A stretch of 64,000 nt of DNA from an uncultured Bacteroidales bacterium (GCA_949282265.1 CASDOZ010000004.1:62001-126000), one strand, 5' to 3'; shown: positions 26,639 through 34,794, counted from the first letter of the stretch. Notes: generated by a model from the sequence alone, not told the origin. Made by a program: numbers and translations.

Positions 26639-26672
26639 GCCCATATCGGAAATTCTGGTATGGGCTTTTTTC
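26639..26672 (+). terminator. Intrinsic terminator of the Lrp/AsnC-type gene
   Basis: Stem GCCCATA (26639-26645) with TATGGGC (26659-26665), followed by seven T. Confidence 0.88.
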
Positions 26673-26703
26673 GATTTTATTTCAGAATTCAGTAATTATT
26701 TTG
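26668..26703 (+). promoter_or_regulatory. Probable autoregulatory site and -7 box of the response regulator operon
   Basis: ATTTCAGAATT (26679-26689) matches the tandem repeat found upstream of the PepSY-like gene at 28681-28702. It stands 6 bases before a -7-like TTATTTTG (26696-26703), the same phasing as at 28.7 kb. A degenerate partner starting TTTTC lies 11 bases further upstream (26668-26678). Binding by the encoded response regulator is inferred. Confidence 0.6.
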
Positions 26704-26710
26704 CAGCATT

Positions 26711-27391
26711 ATGAAAATATTGATAGTAGAAGATGAACCATCATTGTGTGAATTGATGCAGCGTTCTTTAGAAAAAGAACGTTATGTCATAGAAACTGCT
26801 TCTGACTTTGTGCATGCCGAGGAAAAATTAGGTGTGTATGACTACGATTGTGTTTTGCTTGATATAATGTTGCCGGATGGTAACGGGTTGAAATTGTTGG
26901 AAAAACTCAAGCAAATGCGGAAACGTGAGAGTGTGATTATTATTTCGGCTAAAGACTCGTTGGATGACAAGGTGCTCGGCCTTGACCTTGGCGCGGATGA
27001 TTATTTGGCAAAACCATTTCATTTGGCTGAATTGTCGGCACGTATAAAAAGTGTTTTGCGGCGTCACAACAACCAGGGCGATAACTTTATCACGTTCGGG
27101 AATATCAAGGTGCAGCCCGATAAGTTTCAGGTATGGGTTGCCGACCGGTTGCTGGAATTGGGACGTAAGGAATATGATATTCTGTTGTTTTTTATGTATC
27201 GTCCCAACCATCTGATTAATAAGGAGGTTTTGGCAGAAGCTGTTTGGGGGGATAACATCGACCAGGTCGATAATTTTGATTTTATTTATGCCCAAATAAA
27301 AAACCTGCGTAAAAAACTGAAAGATGCCGGTTCCACTGTTGAAATCAAAGCTGTTTATGGTTTTGGTTACAAAATGGTGCTTGTGGGATAA
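26711..27391 (+). CDS. OmpR-family response regulator
   Basis: A 226-residue two-domain regulator. The receiver has the acidic pair Glu7/Asp8, phospho-acceptor Asp51 (LLDIMLPDGNG) and Lys101 (YLAKPFHL). The C-terminal winged helix runs from about residue 130 (LELGRKEYDILLFFMYRPN, LRKKLKDAGSTVEIKAVYGFGYKM). It is encoded 11 bases before its histidine kinase. The ATG lies only 7 bases after the -7-like box, so the mRNA may be almost leaderless. The stimulus is not known; the PepSY-like gene downstream of the kinase is the likely main target. Confidence 0.93.
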   Translation: MKILIVEDEPSLCELMQRSLEKERYVIETASDFVHAEEKLGVYDYDCVLLDIMLPDGNGLKLLEKLKQMRKRESVIIISAKDSLDDKVLGLDLGADDYLAKPFHLAELSARIKSVLRRHNNQGDNFITFGNIKVQPDKFQVWVADRLLELGRKEYDILLFFMYRPNHLINKEVLAEAVWGDNIDQVDNFDFIYAQIKNLRKKLKDAGSTVEIKAVYGFGYKMVLVG

Positions 27392-27402
27392 TTATTTTTT
27401 GT

Positions 27403-28665
27403 ATGAAACTGATTTATCAAATTACAAGCCGCTTGTCGGTGGTATTGTTGGTGCTGTTGGCCGTGTGGGGTGTCTTGTTCTATGTTGCCATGCTGGATGA
27501 AGTGAATGATGAAATCGATGAGACCCTTGAAGAATATGCAGCACAGTTGATTGCACGTTCGTTGGCAGGTGTGGAAATGCCGACAGAGCCAGATGGCACG
27601 AATAACACGTATCGTATCAGGCCGGTTTCTAAAAATTATGCGCGTGAAAACAAGGGTATAAGCCATTGGGATATGATGATTTCCGTGCCAGGCAGCTACG
27701 AGGAGGAACCGGCTCGTGGCTTGACTACTATTTATAAGGATGATGAAGGGCAGTATTATGAGTTGATGGTAATAACTCCTTCAATAGAAAAACAAGATTT
27801 GATGCAAGCCATTTTGTCATGGAGCATTTGTTTATACGTAGGTTTGTTGCTTACCATAATTTTGGTGCATGTCTGGATTTACTACGGTTCCATGAAGCCT
27901 TTGCATAATTTGTTGCGCTGGTTTGATGATTATACGGTCGGATCACGCAAGGAACCTTTGAAAAATGATACTAAGGTAGTTGAATTTAGTAAACTGAATG
28001 AGGCTGTATTGCGTAGTACGGAGCGCTCGGAACAGTTATTTGAACAGCAAAAGCAATTTATTGGAAATGCGTCTCACGAATTGCAGACGCCGTTGGCTAT
28101 TTGCCAGAACCGTCTGGAAATGTTGTTGGACACCGATTTGTCGGAAGAACAGATGGGGGAAATTTTGAAAACAACGCAGACCTTGAAACAAATATCCCGT
28201 TTGAACCAGTCTTTGTTATTTTTGAGCAAAATAGATAACAGACAGTTTCCTGAAAATTCTCTTGTTAATTTCAACGCTTTGATAAAAACACAATTGCCTG
28301 ATTATTCAGAAGCCTATGCATACAAAAACATAATTTTGGATCTTGCAGAACCAGGTAATTTGGTTATCAATATGAATGAGTCGCTGGCGTTGGCTTTGGT
28401 TGTCAATCTGCTGAAAAATGCATACGTACATACACAAGCCGCAGGGCGGATTGAAATTAAGATACAAGATTTTGGATTAACGATAGCGAATAATGGTGAT
28501 GAACCTTTGGACAAGCGCATTTTTGAGCGTTTCTTTCAAGGAACAAAACAGAAAGGTTCGACCGGATTGGGTCTGGCCATTGTGGATGCGATATGCAAAA
28601 TGTATGGTATGGAGATAACATATTCCTTTGAAAATCGGATGCATGAATTTTTTCTGAAAAAATAA
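27403..28665 (+). CDS. Two-component sensor histidine kinase
   Basis: A 420-residue membrane kinase. Membrane segments at about residues 8-30 and 136-160 flank a periplasmic sensor of about 105 residues with no recognised domain. Then come a HAMP-like linker, the dimerisation/phosphoacceptor domain with His225 (IGNASHELQTPLA), and the ATPase domain with the N box (VVNLLKNAYVHT) and glycine-rich lid (GSTGLGLAIVDAI). The ATPase portion is compact: the stretch between the N box and the lid is short (ending TIANNGDEPL.. ERFFQG), as in several Bacteroidota kinases. It is co-transcribed with the preceding regulator. Confidence 0.92.
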   Translation: MKLIYQITSRLSVVLLVLLAVWGVLFYVAMLDEVNDEIDETLEEYAAQLIARSLAGVEMPTEPDGTNNTYRIRPVSKNYARENKGISHWDMMISVPGSYEEEPARGLTTIYKDDEGQYYELMVITPSIEKQDLMQAILSWSICLYVGLLLTIILVHVWIYYGSMKPLHNLLRWFDDYTVGSRKEPLKNDTKVVEFSKLNEAVLRSTERSEQLFEQQKQFIGNASHELQTPLAICQNRLEMLLDTDLSEEQMGEILKTTQTLKQISRLNQSLLFLSKIDNRQFPENSLVNFNALIKTQLPDYSEAYAYKNIILDLAEPGNLVINMNESLALALVVNLLKNAYVHTQAAGRIEIKIQDFGLTIANNGDEPLDKRIFERFFQGTKQKGSTGLGLAIVDAICKMYGMEITYSFENRMHEFFLKK

Positions 28666-28680
28666 TTGGAAAAAAATCAT

Positions 28681-28702
28681 ATTTCAGAATCATTTCAGAA
28701 TC
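28681..28702 (+). promoter_or_regulatory. Tandem 11-bp direct repeat, probable response regulator operator
   Basis: Two exact, contiguous copies of ATTTCAGAATC (28681-28691 and 28692-28702) replace the -33 box of the following promoter. Tandem direct repeats one helical turn apart are the usual target of OmpR-family dimers. A single close copy precedes the response regulator gene. Confidence 0.75.
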
Positions 28703-28708
28703 CGGCTA

Positions 28709-28716
28709 TACTTTTG
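28709..28716 (+). promoter_or_regulatory. -7 element (TACTTTTG) of the PepSY-like gene
   Basis: TACTTTTG lies 6 bases after the tandem repeat and 47 bases before the start. Lack of a -33 TTTG suggests activator dependence. Confidence 0.7.
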
Positions 28717-28763
28717 CACTGTGAAATTAATAATCAAGTATAACCCTAAAAAACATGTTAGTT

Positions 28764-29207
28764 ATGAAAAAAGCAATTTTAGTTACGTTGGTTACGGTAA
28801 CATTGTTCAGTTGCAAGGCATTTGCGGATGAAGACAAGATGGTCCAGTTCGAAGCATTGCCCGCACAGGTGAAAGAGTTTGTCAATACCCATTTTAAGGG
28901 AGTAGGTGTGGCATACGCCAAAGAAGAACGTGAAACGTTCGTGGTTACCGGTTATGAAGTGATGTTCACCACCGGGGAAAAAGTGGAGTTTGACCGTACT
29001 TGCGCTTGGGAAGAAGTCGATTGCAAATATTCAGCCGTACCGGCAAGCGTCATTCCTGCCCAAATCAAGGATTTCGTGGCACAAAAACACCCGGATGCGA
29101 AAATCGTGAAGATTGAGCGTGACCGTTGGGATTATGAAGTGGAACTGAATATCGGTCTGGAACTGAAATTCGATTTGCAGTTTAATCTGATAGGTTACGA
29201 CAGCTGA
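28764..29207 (+). CDS. Secreted PepSY-like (DUF2874/BLIP-like) protein
   Basis: A 147-residue exported protein with a signal peptide (cleavage after KAFA). It has two tandem repeats of the PepSY-like fold: LPAQVKEFVNTHFKGVGVAYAKEERETFVVTGYEVMF and IPAQIKDFVAQKHPDAKIVKIERDRWDYEVEL, each followed by a beta-hairpin with a Trp or Phe. This is the Bacteroidota PF11396-type family, periplasmic and of unknown biochemical role. ATG 28764 is preferred over 28755 because the signal then begins MKK. It is very likely the target of the adjacent two-component system, as shown by the operator repeats. Confidence 0.85.
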   Translation: MKKAILVTLVTVTLFSCKAFADEDKMVQFEALPAQVKEFVNTHFKGVGVAYAKEERETFVVTGYEVMFTTGEKVEFDRTCAWEEVDCKYSAVPASVIPAQIKDFVAQKHPDAKIVKIERDRWDYEVELNIGLELKFDLQFNLIGYDS

Positions 29208-29236
29208 TTTTCGGAAGTGCGCTTTGATAGCAATTG

Positions 29237-29273
29237 CGGGCAGTAAACACAGATGGGTTTATTGCCCGTTTTT
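29237..29273 (+). terminator. Intrinsic terminator of the PepSY-like gene
   Basis: Stem CGGGCAGTAAAC (29237-29248) with GTTTATTGCCCG (29257-29268), one G-T pair, then five T. Confidence 0.92.
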
Positions 29274-29349
29274 ATGTTGCAGGTAGTTGCAGGGGGATAT
29301 GTTTATAACTTTTCCTGTTTTTTGTTTTTTCCGGTTATGGTGTTTGTGT

Positions 29350-29357
29350 TATTTTTG
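29350..29357 (+). promoter_or_regulatory. -7 element (TATTTTTG) of the radical SAM gene
   Basis: TATTTTTG lies 24 bases upstream of the ATG; the nearest TTTG is 25 bases further up, longer than the consensus gap. Confidence 0.5.
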
Positions 29358-29380
29358 CGGTATATAAATCGAATTTGGAA

Positions 29381-30646
29381 ATGTTGAGTGAACAAGTCCT
29401 GGAAAAACTGAAGATATTGGCTGATGCAGCTAAATATGATGTTTCCTGTGCTTCGAGCGGCACGGTGCGCCGTAATCGTTCAGGAGGCTTGGGCAACACG
29501 GTAGGCGGGTGGGGTATTTGCCACAGTTTTGCTGAGGATGGGCGTTGTATTTCCTTGTTGAAAATCATGCTCACGAATGTTTGCATGTACGATTGTGCGT
29601 ATTGTATCAACCGGCGCAGCAATGATATTCGCCGTGCCACTTTCACGGTGGCGGAGTTGGTGGAACTGACCATTGAATTTTATCGTCGCAATTACATCGA
29701 AGGGTTGTTTTTGAGTTCCGGGGTCGTTCGCAATCCTGATTATACGATGGAACGTATGGTGGCTGTCGCACGTGAGTTGCGTACAGTACATCGGTTTAAC
29801 GGCTATATTCATTTGAAAAGTATTCCCGGGGCTACACAGGAACTTGTGCGTCAGGCCGGTTTGTATGCTGACAGGTTGAGTGTGAATGTGGAAATTCCTA
29901 CGGATGAACATTTGCGGCGGCTGGCGCCGGAGAAAAATCTGGAAAGTGTCTATCAACCGATGAAATATATCCACCAAGGTGTGTTGGAAAGCGTCGAAGA
30001 ACGTAAAAAGCACAGACACGCCCCTCGATTCGCACCAGCCGGGCAGAGCACACAAATGATAATCGGTGCAACTCCAGAAACCGATCAGGAGATTTTGCGC
30101 CTGTCATCGGCACTGTATCGCCGTCCGTCCATTAAGCGCGTATATTATTCGGGCTATGTGTCCATAAATACGTATGACAGCCGTTTGCCAGTGTTGAAGA
30201 AGCCGCCTTTGGTGCGTGAAAACAGGCTTTATCAAGCCGATTGGCTATTAAGGTTTTACCGCTTCAAGGTTGAAGAAATTGTTGATGAAACCAGTCCGAA
30301 TTTGGATTTGGAAATCGACCCGAAACTTGCATGGGCCTTGCGTCATCCGGAAGTTTTTCCTGTCGATATCAACCGTGCTGATTATGATTTGTTGTTGCGC
30401 GTGCCGGGCATAGGCGTCAAGTCGGCTAAACTAATCGTGGCTTCACGCCGCTTTTCCCGTTTGAATGCGACCCAATTGAAGAAAATGGGAGTCGTTATGA
30501 AAAGGGCGCAATATTTCATAACCTGCCGTGAATTGCCTGTTGCCGAAACTGTAAACGAGTTGAAGCCGGAAAATGTGCGGACGTTGTTAGTGCAATCTCC
30601 TCGGAAGACTGAAACACATGGACAATTAGCATTGAATTTCGGGTAA
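29381..30646 (+). CDS. Putative DNA modification/repair radical SAM protein
   Basis: A 421-residue radical SAM enzyme with the cluster motif CMYDCAYC (Cys residues near 66-73). The C-terminal part contains a helix-hairpin-helix (DYDLLLRVPGIGVKSAKLIVASRR) that would bind DNA. This combination is the family usually labelled putative DNA modification/repair radical SAM protein. In many genomes it is paired with a second DNA metabolism gene; here recQ follows 40 bases later instead. ATG 29381 is preferred over a TTG at 29375. The substrate is unknown. Confidence 0.87.
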   Translation: MLSEQVLEKLKILADAAKYDVSCASSGTVRRNRSGGLGNTVGGWGICHSFAEDGRCISLLKIMLTNVCMYDCAYCINRRSNDIRRATFTVAELVELTIEFYRRNYIEGLFLSSGVVRNPDYTMERMVAVARELRTVHRFNGYIHLKSIPGATQELVRQAGLYADRLSVNVEIPTDEHLRRLAPEKNLESVYQPMKYIHQGVLESVEERKKHRHAPRFAPAGQSTQMIIGATPETDQEILRLSSALYRRPSIKRVYYSGYVSINTYDSRLPVLKKPPLVRENRLYQADWLLRFYRFKVEEIVDETSPNLDLEIDPKLAWALRHPEVFPVDINRADYDLLLRVPGIGVKSAKLIVASRRFSRLNATQLKKMGVVMKRAQYFITCRELPVAETVNELKPENVRTLLVQSPRKTETHGQLALNFG

Positions 30647-30686
30647 GGAATGTAGTGTGGGTTCTGGCTTGTAAAATAGGAATTTT

Positions 30687-32588
30687 ATGGACAAATTTAT
30701 TTCCGTTCTGAAAGAATATTGGGGTTACGAAACTTTTCGCCCTTTGCAGGATGAAATTATTCATAGTATTGGTAGCGGCCGCGACACATTGGGCTTGATG
30801 CCGACAGGAGGCGGAAAATCATTGACATTCCAGGTGCCCACAATGGCAATGGATGGTTTGTGTTTGGTTGTTACGCCTTTGATAGCTTTGATGAAAGACC
30901 AAGTTTCTAATTTGCAGGAGCGAGGTATCAAAGCTGTGGCCATTTATGCAGGTTTGGACAATCAGACCATTTCTCGTTTGTTAGATAACTGTATTTATGG
31001 CGATTATAAATTCCTGTATGTTTCGCCGGAACGTTTATCGACGACATTGTTTTTGGAGCGTCTTCCTCATTTGCCGGTTTGCCTGATTGCTGTGGACGAA
31101 AGCCACTGCATATCGCAATGGGGTTATGATTTCCGTCCATCCTATTTGCATATTGCCGACATACGTGGACAACTGCCCAATGTTCCAGTACTTGCCTTGA
31201 CTGCCACGGCCACTCCGGATGTTGTGGATGACATACAAGACAAATTGAAATTCAGGGAACGGAATGTATTCCGGCAGAGTTTTGCCCGTCCTAATTTGGC
31301 TTATGTCGTTCGGCGTACGGAAGATAAAAATCGGCAATTGCTGAAAATCCTGCAGACTGTTCCCGGTACGTCCGTTGTGTATGTACGTAACCGGAAACGC
31401 ACGCGGGAAGTCGCCGAGTTTTTACAGCAAAATGGTATTTCCGCAGAACATTTTCACGCCGGCCTTTCCAATGAAGACAAGGATGCTAGGCAAGTACGCT
31501 GGAAAACGGATGTTACGCGGGTCATTGTCGCAACGAATGCTTTTGGCATGGGCATAGACAAACCGGATGTACGTACGGTTGTGCATTTGGATTTGCCGGA
31601 TACGTTGGAGGCTTATTTTCAGGAAGCCGGCCGTGCCGGGCGAGACAGAAATAAGGCTTATGCGGTGTTGCTTTATAATGACACAGATGCCGTCAAAGTC
31701 AAGAAACGCATAGCCGACAATTTTCCAGACAAAGAATTTATCTTGCGTGTATATGATGCGTTAGGAAATTATTTCCAAGTTGGTGCAGGGTCGGGACTTG
31801 ATAAGATGTTCGCATTCGATATGGGCGATTTTTGTCAGAAATTCCATTTTCCCGTTTTGCCAGTTTACGGAGCGTTGAAAATATTGCAGCAAGCAGGTTA
31901 TTTGGAATTGACTGATGAACAGGATGCATCCTCGCTTGTCATGTTCAAGTTGGACAAAAATGAGTTGTATTCCTTGCATAATACGGAATTGCAGGATAAC
32001 TTGATTAAAATATTATTGCGTTCCTACACTGGTATGTTTGCCGAGCCGGCGCGTATTCATGAAGAAACTATCGCGCAGCGTATGGGCATAAGTGTCAGTG
32101 TTTTGCACGAAAATTTGTTGGCATTGTCTAAGGGTGGTGTTATTAGTTATATTCCGCGGCGCAAAACGCCTTATTTAGTCTTTTTACAGGAACGTGAATT
32201 ACTTAGAAATGTCGTATTGTCGCATGATGTGTATGAAAAACGCAAGGAACGTTATGTCAGTCGTCTGCAAAGCGTGTTGGAATATGCACAGCAACAGGAT
32301 TTTTGCCGAAGTCAGTTATTGCTTTCATATTTTGGAGAACAGGATGCACCTTGTTGTGGCGTTTGCGATGTGTGCCTGTCCAAGCGGGAACATTTGTATG
32401 ACGATGAATATGAACGCATACGACAAAAAATAATATCGTTGTTGCAGCAACGACCGATGGCCATGCGTGCGTTGTTGGATAAAGTTGGTATGCCGGAATC
32501 CAAGATGTTGAAAATCATACGTCTGATGCAGGATGAGGGCGAGTTGTATACTGATGAATCCTGCCGCTTTATATGGAATGGCAAGTAG
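30687..32588 (+). CDS. recQ: ATP-dependent DNA helicase RecQ
   Basis: A 633-residue 3'-5' superfamily 2 helicase for recombination and fork repair. It has motif I PTGGGKSLTFQVP, motif II VDESHCISQWGYDFRPSY with the RecQ-specific aromatic loop, motif III LTATATPDV and motif VI QEAGRAGRDR. The RQC zinc site is CRSQLLLSYFGE..PCCGVCDVC and a winged helix follows. The HRDC domain is absent, so the protein is shorter in its tail than the longest RecQ types, which is common in Bacteroidota. Some Bacteroidota carry a second RecQ. It lies 40 bases after the radical SAM gene, which suggests a DNA repair pair. Confidence 0.94.
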   Translation: MDKFISVLKEYWGYETFRPLQDEIIHSIGSGRDTLGLMPTGGGKSLTFQVPTMAMDGLCLVVTPLIALMKDQVSNLQERGIKAVAIYAGLDNQTISRLLDNCIYGDYKFLYVSPERLSTTLFLERLPHLPVCLIAVDESHCISQWGYDFRPSYLHIADIRGQLPNVPVLALTATATPDVVDDIQDKLKFRERNVFRQSFARPNLAYVVRRTEDKNRQLLKILQTVPGTSVVYVRNRKRTREVAEFLQQNGISAEHFHAGLSNEDKDARQVRWKTDVTRVIVATNAFGMGIDKPDVRTVVHLDLPDTLEAYFQEAGRAGRDRNKAYAVLLYNDTDAVKVKKRIADNFPDKEFILRVYDALGNYFQVGAGSGLDKMFAFDMGDFCQKFHFPVLPVYGALKILQQAGYLELTDEQDASSLVMFKLDKNELYSLHNTELQDNLIKILLRSYTGMFAEPARIHEETIAQRMGISVSVLHENLLALSKGGVISYIPRRKTPYLVFLQERELLRNVVLSHDVYEKRKERYVSRLQSVLEYAQQQDFCRSQLLLSYFGEQDAPCCGVCDVCLSKREHLYDDEYERIRQKIISLLQQRPMAMRALLDKVGMPESKMLKIIRLMQDEGELYTDESCRFIWNGK

Positions 32589-32667
32589 TTAGTAATAAGC
32601 ATATTTTTATTTTTGGGCGTTTGTTGAAAAAAACATTTCGTTTTCTTACAAAAAAAACTCCTGACTA

Positions 32668-32698
32668 TTTGTAAGTTAAAATAAATGTTGTATCTTTG
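32668..32698 (+). promoter_or_regulatory. Promoter of rplM-rpsI (TTTG-N19-TATCTTTG)
   Basis: -33 TTTG at 32668-32671 and -7 TATCTTTG at 32691-32698. The leader to the GTG start is about 130 bases. Confidence 0.85.
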
Positions 32699-32704
32699 CA
32701 GTCC

Positions 32705-32835
32705 GTTTATTATCCCAGTGAACAGGGTATTCGTTGTTTCGTAATCTCTTGATTTTGTTCCGATTAGCCTCTTTCAAAACAAGCGATAGAAACTCCGGGT
32801 GCTTATTGATTAACTAATTAATAAAACAAATAAAG
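32705..32835 (+). promoter_or_regulatory. Candidate ribosomal protein L13 leader (5' UTR)
   Basis: A 130-base untranslated leader between a consensus promoter and rplM, long for this genome. Short CCC/GGG pairing is visible near 32714-32728. A leader class for L13 operons in Bacteroidia has been described, and this is a candidate by position. No confirmed structure was derived by eye. Confidence 0.35.
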
Positions 32836-33291
32836 GTGAATACTTTAAGTTTTAAGACCGTTTCTGTGAACAAAGCAACGGCACAGAAAGAATGGGTTTT
32901 GGTCGATGCGACCGATCTTGTTTTGGGACGTATGTGCTCGAAGGTGGCAAAATTGCTGCGTGGCAAATACAAACCGAGTTTTACTCCACATGTTGATTGT
33001 GGCGATAATGTCATCATTATCAATGCTGACAAAATCCAGTTGACCGGAAACAAATGGACGGGACGTGTTTATGTGCGTCATACAGGTTATCCTGGCGGAC
33101 AACGCGAATTTACGCCGGCAGACTTGTTTGCCAAATCGCCGGAGCGTTTGGTAAAGAAAGTGGTGAAAGGTATGCTGCCTAAGAACCGTCTTGGAGACAA
33201 ACTGCTTGGCAATCTGTATGTGTTTGCCGGTTCGGAACACAACATGCAAGCCCAACAACCCAAACAAATCGATTTAAATTCACTCAAATAA
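32836..33291 (+). CDS. rplM: 50S ribosomal protein L13
   Basis: A 151-residue L13 with the family blocks WVLVDATDLVLGRMCSKVAKLLRGK, GDNVIIINADKIQLTGNKW and GMLPKNRLGDKLLGNLYVFAGSEH. It starts with GTG at 32836 (next residues NTLSFKT); no ATG is available nearby in frame. It is the first gene of the rplM-rpsI-rpsB-tsf translation set, 9 bases before rpsI. Confidence 0.95.
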   Translation: MNTLSFKTVSVNKATAQKEWVLVDATDLVLGRMCSKVAKLLRGKYKPSFTPHVDCGDNVIIINADKIQLTGNKWTGRVYVRHTGYPGGQREFTPADLFAKSPERLVKKVVKGMLPKNRLGDKLLGNLYVFAGSEHNMQAQQPKQIDLNSLK

Positions 33292-33300
33292 TTTAGAAAC

Positions 33301-33687
33301 ATGGAAGTAGTAAATGCCATAGGAAGAAGAAAAGCGGCAGTTGCCCGTGTTTTCGTTAGTGAAGGGAATGGTAAAATCACCATTAATAAACGCGACCTCG
33401 CAGTTTATTTCCCATCGCCTCTTTTGCAATATGTAGTAAAACAACCGTTGGAAAAATTGGGCGTTACGGAAAAATATGATATTAAGGTTAATTTGAATGG
33501 CGGCGGCTTTAACGGTCAAGCTGGTGCTTTGCGTCTGGCCATAGCCCGTGCTTTGGTGAAAATCAATGCAGAAGACAAGCCAGCTTTGAAATCGGAAGGC
33601 TTCATGACGCGTGATCCGCGCGAAGTGGAACGCAAAAAGCCGGGTCGTCCAAAAGCACGCAAACGCTTCCAATTCTCCAAACGTTAA
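33301..33687 (+). CDS. rpsI: 30S ribosomal protein S9
   Basis: A 128-residue S9 with the RRKAAVARVFV opening, NGGGFNGQAGALRLAIARAL and the basic tail GRPKARKRFQFSKR, whose Lys/Arg end reaches the P-site tRNA. Length and start are standard. It is co-transcribed with rplM. Confidence 0.96.
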   Translation: MEVVNAIGRRKAAVARVFVSEGNGKITINKRDLAVYFPSPLLQYVVKQPLEKLGVTEKYDIKVNLNGGGFNGQAGALRLAIARALVKINAEDKPALKSEGFMTRDPREVERKKPGRPKARKRFQFSKR

Positions 33688-33766
33688 TATCATTTCCAGT
33701 ACATTCCTGTTGCTGCATAACCTGCACGACGGATGGAATTGGGAGAAAAAGCAAGTTTAGTATCTA

Positions 33767-33806
33767 AATTGCACAGACTTCCTTGTTGGGGAACTACCGT
33801 GCAATT
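33767..33806 (+). promoter_or_regulatory. Structured intergenic element before rpsB
   Basis: Outer stem AATTGCAC (33767-33774) with GTGCAATT (33799-33806) encloses an inner TTCC/GGAA stem. No T-run follows, so it is not a terminator. It lies in the 155-base rpsI-rpsB gap, 36 bases before rpsB, and may be an S2 autoregulatory leader; a processing site is the alternative. Confidence 0.5.
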
Positions 33807-33842
33807 GATTTCACAGAATGTAAACATTAATAAATAAGAAAA

Positions 33843-34700
33843 ATGCCAAGAACAAATTTTGAACAATTGTTAGAAGCAGGTTGTCATTTCGGACACCTGA
33901 AACGTAAATGGAATCCAGCTATGGCTCCTTACATTTTCATGGAACGTAACGGAATCCATATCATCGATTTGAACAAAACTGTAGTTAAGATTGATGAAGC
34001 AGCCGCAGCTGCACGCCAGATTGCAAAATCAGGACGTAAAATATTATTTGTAGCTACCAAAAAGCAGGCAAAGGATGTCGTGGCTGCCAAAGCTGCTGAA
34101 GTTGGAATGCCGTATATTACCGAGCGTTGGGCCGGTGGTATGTTGACCAATTTCCCGACCATCCGCAAAGCCATCAAGAAAATGGCTACTATCGACAAGA
34201 TGACTACGGATGGTACTTTTGACAATATCTCCAAACGCGAGAAATTGCAAATCACCCGTCAGCGCGAAAAGCTGGAGAAAAACTTGGGCTCTATCGTTGA
34301 TTTGACCCGTCTGCCTTCCGCTTTGTTCATTGTGGATGTGATGAAAGAAAATATCGCGGTCCGCGAAGCGCAACGTCTGGGTATTCCGGTGTTCGGTATC
34401 GTAGATACGAACTCCAATCCGAATGGTATCGACTTTGTTATCCCTGCCAATGATGATGCAACCAAATCGGTGGAAGTTATCTTGACTGCCATTATGGAAG
34501 CCATTAAGGAAGGCCTCGAAGAACGCAAGATTGAGCGTGCCGATGCTGAAGCAAATGCGGAGTCGGAAGAAATGCCGGCTGAACACAAGGAACGCAAGCC
34601 ACGTGCAGCCAAACGGATTAAAGTCCGCAAGGAGAACAAGGAAGAGGAAGCGGTAGCAGAAGAACCTGCCACGGAGCCGACCGCCGAAACGGCTGAATAA
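33843..34700 (+). CDS. rpsB: 30S ribosomal protein S2
   Basis: A 285-residue S2. The core is standard (QLLEAGCHFGHLKRKWNPAMAPYIF, VATKKQAKDVV, ERWAGGMLTNF, GIPVFGIVDTNSNP..DFVIPANDDA). The last 60 residues form an extra tail that is alternately basic (ERKPRAAKRIKVRKENK) and acidic (EEEAVAEEPATEP), longer than in Proteobacteria. It is followed by a terminator-like hairpin, then tsf. A structured element precedes it. Confidence 0.96.
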   Translation: MPRTNFEQLLEAGCHFGHLKRKWNPAMAPYIFMERNGIHIIDLNKTVVKIDEAAAAARQIAKSGRKILFVATKKQAKDVVAAKAAEVGMPYITERWAGGMLTNFPTIRKAIKKMATIDKMTTDGTFDNISKREKLQITRQREKLEKNLGSIVDLTRLPSALFIVDVMKENIAVREAQRLGIPVFGIVDTNSNPNGIDFVIPANDDATKSVEVILTAIMEAIKEGLEERKIERADAEANAESEEMPAEHKERKPRAAKRIKVRKENKEEEAVAEEPATEPTAETAE

Positions 34701-34731
34701 TAAATAAGTAAACCAAAAAACAAGAAATAAA

Positions 34732-34771
34732 CCAAGAGTTAAGTCCATAATAGCCTTAACTCTCGGTTTTT
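34732..34771 (+). terminator. Terminator-like hairpin between rpsB and tsf
   Basis: Stem GAGTTAAG (34736-34743) with CTTAACTC (34755-34762), flanked by CC(A)A/(T)CGG pairing and five T. tsf starts only 24 bases later without its own consensus promoter, so this is probably a partial terminator that lowers tsf relative to rpsB. Confidence 0.75.
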
Positions 34772-34794
34772 AATAACAACAAATACAAAAAATT

